Origin: JAKIWV01 sp963773945
GTDB taxonomy: Archaea > Thermoplasmatota > Thermoplasmata > Lutacidiplasmatales > UBA184
Direction: 5' to 3'
Assembly: GCA_963773945.1 (NCBI GenBank)
Contig: CAVZDD010000004.1
Coordinates: forward strand, 62,001 to 126,000
Length of the DNA stretch: 64,000 bases
Positions within the stretch are counted from its first letter, which is position 1; each line of letters opens with the position of its first letter. The notes under the pieces were generated by a model. That model worked only from the letters and a program-made list of their open reading frames with translations. It was not told the DNA's origin and did no database searches. Position numbers and translations under genes: made by a program. Below are positions 58,902 to 64,000 of this stretch, one piece after another.

Positions 58902-60332
58902 ATGGCCGAGGCGACGCCCCCGCGGACTCGTCGAGCGGCGCCTCCCCCAACGCCTCCGGCGGAAGAGACGGCCGAGGCGGAAGCGAGCCAGACCGCCGCC
59001 CTGAACGAGCGGTCCGTCCGCCTCGCCGAATTCTACCGGGGCAAGATCGAGACGGTTCCCAAGGTGCCCGTGCGGAGCCTGCACGATTTCTCCCTGTGGT
59101 ACACGCCCGGCATCGCGGCGGTCTCGAAGGAGATCGAGCGCGATGCCACCCGCGCCTTCGACCTGACCGGTCGGTGGAACACGATTGCGATCCTGACGGA
59201 CGGAAGCCGGGTCCTGGGCCTCGGGAACATCGGCCCCCAGGCCGCCCTGCCGGTGATGGAGGGCAAGGCGTTGCTGTTCAAGTACCTCGGGGGGGTCGAT
59301 GCGATCGCGCTCCCGGTGGATGTCGCCACGCCCGAGGCGTTGATCGAGACCGCGATGCGGATCGCCCCGGCGTTCGGGGGGATCAACCTGGAGGACATCT
59401 CCTCTCCGAAGTGCTTTCAGGTGCTGGAGGAGCTTCAGCGCCGCCTCCCCATCCCGGTGTGGCACGACGACCAGCTCGGCACGGCCGCAGCGACGCTGGC
59501 CGGGTTGATCAACGCCCTTGAGCTCACCGGCCGAAAGATTTCGGCCACCCGGACCGTGATGCTCGGGGCCGGCGCGGCGAACCTCGCGACCGTGCGCTTG
59601 CTGATCCGGATGGGCCACGACCCGCACCAGCTGACCGTGGTGGACCATCGGGGCGTCCTCCACGCGGACCGCGAGGACTTGGACGAGATGCAACTGAGGA
59701 ACCGGTGGAAGTACCGGGTCGCCCTCGACACCGATGGCGGCGGCCGGAAGGGAACGCTTGCCGAGGCGATGGCCGGCGCCGACGTGATCCTCGCCGCCTC
59801 CACGCCCGTGCCCGGGACGATTCGACCGGAATGGGTCCGGTCCATGGCGCCGCACCCGGTCGTGTTCGCCCTCGCGAACCCGTTGCCCGAGATCTGGCCC
59901 GCCGACGCCCGAGCCGCCGGCGCCGCCGTCGTGGCCACCGGGCGGAGCGATTTCCCCAATCAGGTGAACAATTCGTTGATCTTTCCCTGTGTCTTCCGCG
60001 GAGTGCTCGATGCCCGGGCCCAATCCATTCCGGACGACATCGTGATCGCCGCGGCGCAGGAACTGGCCCGCTACGCCTCGATGAAGGGACTCAGCGACCA
60101 CCACCTCCTTCCGACGATGGATGAACGGGAGGTCTTCCCGCACGTCGCGGCGGCGGTGGCCGAATGCACGGTCCGGCTGGGCATCGCCCGCGTAAAGGCC
60201 ACGCGCGAGGAGTTCTACGAACGAGCCCGCCGGCTCATGGCCCGGCCGGCCGCGCTCACCGAAGCGCTCCAAAAATCCGGCCTCGTCGACCCCATGCCGG
60301 ATGAACCCATTCCTCCGAGTAAAAAACGATGA
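58902..60332 (+). CDS. Malic enzyme (oxaloacetate-decarboxylating malate dehydrogenase)
   Basis: A 476-residue malic enzyme converting malate to pyruvate and CO2 with NAD(P). After a 35-residue Ala/Pro/Glu-rich start come SLHDFSLWYTPGIAAVSKEI with the substrate-binding Tyr region, ILTDGSRVLGLGNIGPQAAL, INLEDISSPKCFQVLEELQR (metal-binding Glu-Asp) and VWHDDQLGTAAATLAGLINA. The Rossmann loop is VMLGAGAANLATVRLL, and FALANPLPEIWP is close to the C-terminus. No phosphotransacetylase domain is attached. ATG 58902 is supported by GATTAAAG at 58868-58875. The stop overlaps the GNAT gene start (ATGA). Confidence 0.92.
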   Translation: MAEATPPRTRRAAPPPTPPAEETAEAEASQTAALNERSVRLAEFYRGKIETVPKVPVRSLHDFSLWYTPGIAAVSKEIERDATRAFDLTGRWNTIAILTDGSRVLGLGNIGPQAALPVMEGKALLFKYLGGVDAIALPVDVATPEALIETAMRIAPAFGGINLEDISSPKCFQVLEELQRRLPIPVWHDDQLGTAAATLAGLINALELTGRKISATRTVMLGAGAANLATVRLLIRMGHDPHQLTVVDHRGVLHADREDLDEMQLRNRWKYRVALDTDGGGRKGTLAEAMAGADVILAASTPVPGTIRPEWVRSMAPHPVVFALANPLPEIWPADARAAGAAVVATGRSDFPNQVNNSLIFPCVFRGVLDARAQSIPDDIVIAAAQELARYASMKGLSDHHLLPTMDEREVFPHVAAAVAECTVRLGIARVKATREEFYERARRLMARPAALTEALQKSGLVDPMPDEPIPPSKKR

Positions 60333-60865
60333 AGCACAGCAGCCCGCCGCCCAGCGAAGGTCACCCCGAACACCCAAGCACGGTCGCCCCGGTCCACGCG
60401 CGACTGGCCCGGGAGGCCGACCTCCCGGCGCTCGTGCAGTTGATGGTGCGTCTCAAGCGGCTCAATGAGGAATTCGACCCGATGCTCAAGGTCCGGTCGG
60501 ACGTCGAAGCCCAGGCCGAGGCGATCCTCCGAGCCGAGATCAAGAACCCGAAGGCGCTCGTGATCGCCGCCGAGGGGGCGGTGTCGGACAAGGACAAGGT
60601 CATCGGCATAGTCCGGGCGGCGATCCGGGAGCGGCCCTTCTACATGCCCGAGACCGAGGGCATCATTCTGGACATCTATCTGCTCCCCCTCTATCGCCGG
60701 CACGGAGCCGGTTACTACCTCGTGGAGCACACGATCGCCCAGCTCAAGGAGCGGGGAGCCGGCATCGTGACCGTGGAGTTCCCCGCGCAGAACGAGATCG
60801 CGAGCCGGTTCTATGCGAAGTGCGGGTTCCGGCCGATTACGGCGCACCACGCCCGAATCGTCTAG
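60329..60865 (+). CDS. GNAT-family N-acetyltransferase
   Basis: A 178-residue protein with the GNAT fold: VHARLAREADLPALVQLMVR at the start, beta strands with KALVIAAEGAVSDKDKVIG, and the acetyl-CoA loop IYLLPLYRRHGAGYYLVEHT (R/Q-xx-G-x-G/A equivalent RRHGAG). The C-terminal signature is EIASRFYAKCGFRPITAHHA. The substrate is unknown. Its ATG overlaps the malic enzyme stop, so it could acetylate that enzyme or simply be cotranscribed. Confidence 0.9.
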   Translation: MKHSSPPPSEGHPEHPSTVAPVHARLAREADLPALVQLMVRLKRLNEEFDPMLKVRSDVEAQAEAILRAEIKNPKALVIAAEGAVSDKDKVIGIVRAAIRERPFYMPETEGIILDIYLLPLYRRHGAGYYLVEHTIAQLKERGAGIVTVEFPAQNEIASRFYAKCGFRPITAHHARIV

Positions 60866-60941
60866 CGCCGCGGCCCCCGCCGAGGGCCTACCTTCCCACC
60901 CGTTGGTTTAAGCGGACCTTCCGTGGTCATTCTCCCGTCGA

Positions 60942-62414
60942 ATGACCCTCATCCCGCCATCGGCTGAGTTCCTGGTCCAGCTGTTCATTCTCCTCTCGGC
61001 GGCGATCGTGGCCGGCGAGATCGCGGGGCGGCTCGGCTTTGTACCGCTCGTCGGTCAGTTGCTCGTCGGGATCGTGCTCGGGCCGACGCTGCTGGGGCCG
61101 TACATCGACCTCGCCACGATCACCCCCGAGCTCACGGGAATTCAGTTCCTCGCGACGTTCTTCATCATGTTCATGGCGGGATTGAACGTCGACCCCAACG
61201 AGATCTCCCGGATGCAGGCCCCGACGGCCATCGTGGGGGTGGCGATCTTTGCGATCCCCTTCGGCATCGGGGCGGGGGTAGTGGCCTGGGTCGAACCGGG
61301 ATACCCCGCCACCACGGACCTGTTCGCTGCGCTCACGCTGGCGATCACCGCGTTGCCGGTGCTGGGCATCATGGTCTCGGAGTTCGGCTTGACGGGAAAG
61401 CGGCTGGGCAGTTTCGTCATGGGAGCGGCGCTGGTGAACGAATTGGCCGCCATCACGGTCTTCGCGATCCTCCTGCAGTTGACCCTCTCGGGGCGGTCGG
61501 ATTTCTACTCCGTGTCGGTCGCGATCCTATCGGTCGGATTGTTCCTCCTGGCGGTGTTGTTGGTCAACCAGGTCGTTCGGGTCATCCGGGGGAGCGCCTG
61601 GTGGCGTCGCAACCCGGATCGAATGGCCCAGCTCTGGCGCTCCCGGGAAGCTGGCTTCGCGATCCTGATGGCCATGGCGCTCGGTGCGGCCCTCTATTCA
61701 CAGCTGCTGGGGTTGACGTTCCTCGTCGGAGCCTTCTTCGCCGGCCTGCTGATCACCCAGACCGCGGGGGGGACCGAGCGCCCGCGTACCTTTGTGTCCA
61801 CCTTTAGCGGCGACGGTCGGCTGATCACCCAGGCCACCGGAAGCGGCGAGCAGCAGCGGGCGTTCCTATCGATCTTCAGCACGATGAACTGGATGTTCTT
61901 CATTCCACTCTTCTTCGTCCTAGTCGGCGTCGAGATGAACCTGACCCAGCTCGGGGGGCTCGTCGGGCTCGAGGCCTGCGGGATTTTGCTTGTGATGGCG
62001 ATCCTGACGAAGATCGGCACGGGCACGCCGCTCGCCCGCCGGTTCGGCTTCTCGGGGTCGGACTCGGCGGCCGCGGGATTTCTCTTCAGCAGTCGAGGCG
62101 CCGTCGGGCTCGCGCTTGCGGTGTTGCTCCTCGCGGACAAGATCTTCAGCGAAGGATTGTTCACCGTGATCGCGCTGGTCGGCCTGCTCACCACCGTCAT
62201 CGCCCCCTTGGGGGCGCTCTGGGTCTGGCGCCGCACCGCGACGGGCCGAGCCGACCTGGCCGAACGCATGCCCTCGCTGCAGCAAGGTCGTCCCCTGCGG
62301 CTTACGCCGGCCCTCGACTGGCCACCGGCGCCCCCGACCGACCGCCCGCTGGCCTTGCGCCGGTCCCCGAGCTCTCCGCCCGGTGATGGACCGAACCCGC
62401 CGCCTCCCCGGTAA
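60942..62414 (+). CDS. Cation:proton antiporter, CPA2 (Kef/NapA-like) family
   Basis: A 490-residue membrane protein with 12-13 helices: FILLSAAIVAGEIAGRLGFV with PLVGQLLVGIVLGPTLLGPY at the N-terminus, LFAALTLAITALPVLGIMVS in the core, and VMGAALVNELAAITVFAILL carrying the acidic helix residue (Asn-Glu where NapA-type electrogenic antiporters have Asp-Asp). GFLFSSRGAVGLALAVLLLA is in the last third. An internal duplicated tract, roughly LLITQTAGGTERPRTFVSTF and RLITQATGSGEQQRAFLSIF, lies within one cytoplasmic loop. The 60-residue tail is Pro-rich. A GTTTAAGC box at about 60905-60912 is 30-37 bases upstream. It exchanges Na+ or K+ for protons. Confidence 0.9.
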   Translation: MTLIPPSAEFLVQLFILLSAAIVAGEIAGRLGFVPLVGQLLVGIVLGPTLLGPYIDLATITPELTGIQFLATFFIMFMAGLNVDPNEISRMQAPTAIVGVAIFAIPFGIGAGVVAWVEPGYPATTDLFAALTLAITALPVLGIMVSEFGLTGKRLGSFVMGAALVNELAAITVFAILLQLTLSGRSDFYSVSVAILSVGLFLLAVLLVNQVVRVIRGSAWWRRNPDRMAQLWRSREAGFAILMAMALGAALYSQLLGLTFLVGAFFAGLLITQTAGGTERPRTFVSTFSGDGRLITQATGSGEQQRAFLSIFSTMNWMFFIPLFFVLVGVEMNLTQLGGLVGLEACGILLVMAILTKIGTGTPLARRFGFSGSDSAAAGFLFSSRGAVGLALAVLLLADKIFSEGLFTVIALVGLLTTVIAPLGALWVWRRTATGRADLAERMPSLQQGRPLRLTPALDWPPAPPTDRPLALRRSPSSPPGDGPNPPPPR

Positions 62415-62424
62415 CCGCCGCGAA

Positions 62425-62436
62425 GCCTAATTAGGC
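62425..62436. promoter_or_regulatory. Palindromic AT-core promoter box of purC
   Basis: GCCTAATTAGGC is a perfect 12-base palindrome whose AT core is centred about 28 bases before ATG 62458. It probably serves as the TATA element for purC, and its dyad could also bind a repressor. Confidence 0.5.
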
Positions 62437-62457
62437 GGACCGGGTCGAACGGTCGCG

Positions 62458-63438
62458 ATGCCGCGCACCTCCCGAACTGAACCGGCTGCGTCGGCCGCCG
62501 CCGAGCCCCGGTACCTGCGTCGGGGGAAGGTCAAGGAGATCTACGAGATCTCGCCGACCGAGCTCGAGTTCCGGTTCACGAACGACATCTCGGTCTTCGA
62601 CAAGCACATCCCGAGCGAGATCCCGTACAAGGGCGAGACGCTCGCCCGGACGGCCGCCTTCTGGTTCGAGATGTGCACGCGCCAGGGTGTGCCCCACCAC
62701 TTCCTCCGGCTCTCCTCCCCGACCTCGATGCGGGTCCGTCGAGTCCAGGTTGTACCTAAGCCCAAAACACTGGGTCCGCGGCCGAAGAACTACCTCGTGC
62801 CGCTCGAAGTGATCGTGCGGTACCACGTCGCGGGATCGATCTGGGACCGGATCAAGGCCGGTTCGGTGCACCCCGAGGACTTGGACTTTCCCCGCACCAA
62901 GCCCGTCGAATACGGTGCGAAGCTCCCCACCCCTTTCTTCGAGCTGACGACCAAGCTCGAGCCGGTCGACCGCCTGCTCACGACCCCCGAGGCGCTCGAG
63001 CTCGCCGCCATCGACCGACACCAGCTGGACGAGATCCGGGAGCTGTGCTTCAAGATCGACCACGGGATTTCCGCCGAGATCGAACCGCGGGGGCTCCTCC
63101 ACGTCGACGGCAAGAAAGAGTTCGCGATCGACGCCGAAGGCCGCCTCATGGTCGTCGACACCTTCGGCACCGCCGACGAGGACCGGTTTTGGGACAAGGG
63201 AGCCTACGAACGCGGCCGGACCGTCGATTTCTCTAAGGAGTTCGTCCGCCAGCATTACCGGACCACCGGGTACTACGACCAGCTCACGGCGTCCCGCACC
63301 GCCCAGCGCGAGGAGCCCCCGATTCCGCCCCTCCCGCCGCTGCTCATCGACGAGGTGAGCCGGCTCTACACGACCGTCTTTCAGCGTCTCACCGGTGTCC
63401 CGTTCACGCCCGAGAGCGCCGCGGCGAAACCCTCCTAG
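62458..63438 (+). CDS. purC: Phosphoribosylaminoimidazole-succinocarboxamide synthase (SAICAR synthetase)
   Basis: A 326-residue purine biosynthesis enzyme joining CAIR and aspartate with ATP. RRGKVKEIYEISPTELEFRF is the N-terminal nucleotide-binding hairpin, FTNDISVFDKHIPSEIPYKG the substrate loop, and PLEVIVRYHVAGSIWDRIKA (EVIVR-like signature) binds SAICAR. FELTTKLEPVDRL is followed by FAIDAEGRLMVVDTFGTADE and DRFWDKGAYERGRTVDFSKE. Its length above the bacterial average of about 240 is typical for the longer archaeal/yeast-like form. It is isolated from other pur genes in this window. Confidence 0.95.
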   Translation: MPRTSRTEPAASAAAEPRYLRRGKVKEIYEISPTELEFRFTNDISVFDKHIPSEIPYKGETLARTAAFWFEMCTRQGVPHHFLRLSSPTSMRVRRVQVVPKPKTLGPRPKNYLVPLEVIVRYHVAGSIWDRIKAGSVHPEDLDFPRTKPVEYGAKLPTPFFELTTKLEPVDRLLTTPEALELAAIDRHQLDEIRELCFKIDHGISAEIEPRGLLHVDGKKEFAIDAEGRLMVVDTFGTADEDRFWDKGAYERGRTVDFSKEFVRQHYRTTGYYDQLTASRTAQREEPPIPPLPPLLIDEVSRLYTTVFQRLTGVPFTPESAAAKPS

Positions 63439-63507
63439 CACCGGTCACCTTCCAGCGTTTCACGACCTCTCCATAGGGGTTATCCCACCGCCGACGCTGC
63501 CACCCCC

Positions 63508-64000
63508 GTGTCCGCCAAACCGCGTGCCCGCAGTTCTGAGACCGACGAACCGGCCGCCGACGAGCGGCCCGAAGTCGCCCTCGAGGACCTGCCGGGCGTC
63601 GGAGGGACGATCGCCGACAAGCTCCGAGAATCCGGCTACACCGACCTGATGGAGCTCGCCGTCGCCTCCCCGGGCGACGTCGCCGAGGCCGCTGAGATCG
63701 GCACCGCCACGGCCCAAAAGATCATCGGCGAGGCGCGGCGCAGGGCCGACGTCGGGGGCTTCGAGAGCGGCGTCACGCTCCTCGAGCGTCGGAAGAACCT
63801 GGGACGCGTCACGACCGGCGCGAAGTCGCTCGACGACCTGCTGGGCGGCGGCGTGGAGACCGCGGCCATCACGGAGTTCTCGGGTGAGTTCGGTACCGGC
63901 AAGACGCAGCTCGCCCACCAGATCGCCGTCAACATCCAGCAGCCCCCCGAGCAGGGCGGGCTCTCCTCGGAGACGGTCTACATCGACACCGAGTCGACCT
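63508..64000 (+). CDS. radA: DNA repair and recombination protein RadA, partial (C-terminus outside window)
   Basis: From GTG 63508 the frame is open to the window end, giving 164 residues of the archaeal RecA/Rad51 recombinase. After a 20-residue acidic start, the helix-hairpin-helix domain LEDLPGVGGTIADKLRESGY is present, followed by the linker with ESGVTLLERRKNLGRVTTGA. The ATPase core opens with SLDDLLGGGVETAAITEFSG and Walker A GEFGTGKTQLAHQIAVN. ETVYIDTEST is the last strand before the cut. RadA catalyses homologous strand exchange. Nothing suggests truncation in the genome itself. Confidence 0.95.
   Translation, partial: MSAKPRARSSETDEPAADERPEVALEDLPGVGGTIADKLRESGYTDLMELAVASPGDVAEAAEIGTATAQKIIGEARRRADVGGFESGVTLLERRKNLGRVTTGAKSLDDLLGGGVETAAITEFSGEFGTGKTQLAHQIAVNIQQPPEQGGLSSETVYIDTEST

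Noticed and set aside
1..64000. CRISPR array, rRNA operon, RNase P RNA or a replication origin
   Set aside because: No regularly spaced repeats were seen, and no 16S/23S/5S or RNase P core sequences or origin-type repeats were recognised by reading; a covariance-model search would be needed to exclude small RNAs.

Overview
The window looks like a stretch of chromosome from a high-G+C archaeon, probably a member of the Thermoplasmatota. The evidence is archaeal information-processing genes: ribosomal proteins L7Ae, S28e and L24e, an archaeal-type TyrRS, a RadA start, an archaeal 7S SRP RNA, a type II methionine aminopeptidase and an AbrB-PhoU regulator. In addition, many genes have a TATA-like box centred about 27-30 bases before the start codon, as expected for leaderless archaeal transcripts. 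The phylum is inferred from gene style, not from a tree. No CRISPR array, rRNA operon or replication origin was seen.

Layout. 1-6.1 kb: a partial membrane protein, an NmrA-type protein, then a minus-strand run glnA - amidohydrolase - unknown - truA. 6.2-8.8 kb: an Lrp/AsnC regulator, a class I aldolase-family enzyme, a LURP-one-like protein and a TPR-like protein. 8.9-11.4 kb: a tRNA-Leu(CAG) whose 3' end is repeated 2.4 kb downstream (20 of 21 bases). The repeats flank a visibly lower-G+C segment with a nonsense-disrupted alpha/beta hydrolase, a 24-residue membrane peptide and a toxin-antitoxin pair, which reads as a remnant of a tRNA-targeted integrated element. 11.5-18.3 kb: alcohol dehydrogenases, a molybdenum hydroxylase pair, a thioredoxin-fold protein paired with a cysteine-containing unknown, and a Fur-like zinc-domain fragment. 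18.3-25.8 kb: a PhoU regulator, a sarcosine-oxidase-like pair followed by a degenerate glycerate-2-kinase homologue, and an M29 aminopeptidase.

26-33 kb: an HxlR regulator, a gene-free stretch rich in hairpins, a small protein coupled to a large HerA/VirB4-like ATPase with a nuclease-like C-terminus, thpR, and a secreted Ig-like protein. 33-45 kb: glyA, a thioesterase, two duplicated Kelch/PKD surface proteins, SRP RNA sharing a palindromic promoter with a dipeptide-type ABC permease pair, and a coiled-coil KaiC-like ATPase. 45-64 kb: mostly housekeeping: tyrS, ribosomal proteins, a membrane GT87-like protein, a Cas4-like nuclease split over two membrane ORFs, ndk, tsaC/sua5, map, a two-gene core methionine synthase, a rhodanese-metallo-beta-lactamase fusion, CBS, MFS, malic enzyme, GNAT, antiporter, purC and the start of radA.

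At least eight otherwise well-conserved genes are broken by a one-base frame change, several at G or C runs, and one more by an in-frame TAG. The run-length pattern suggests consensus errors of a long-read assembly at least as much as real gene decay. Protein products were therefore described across the breaks.
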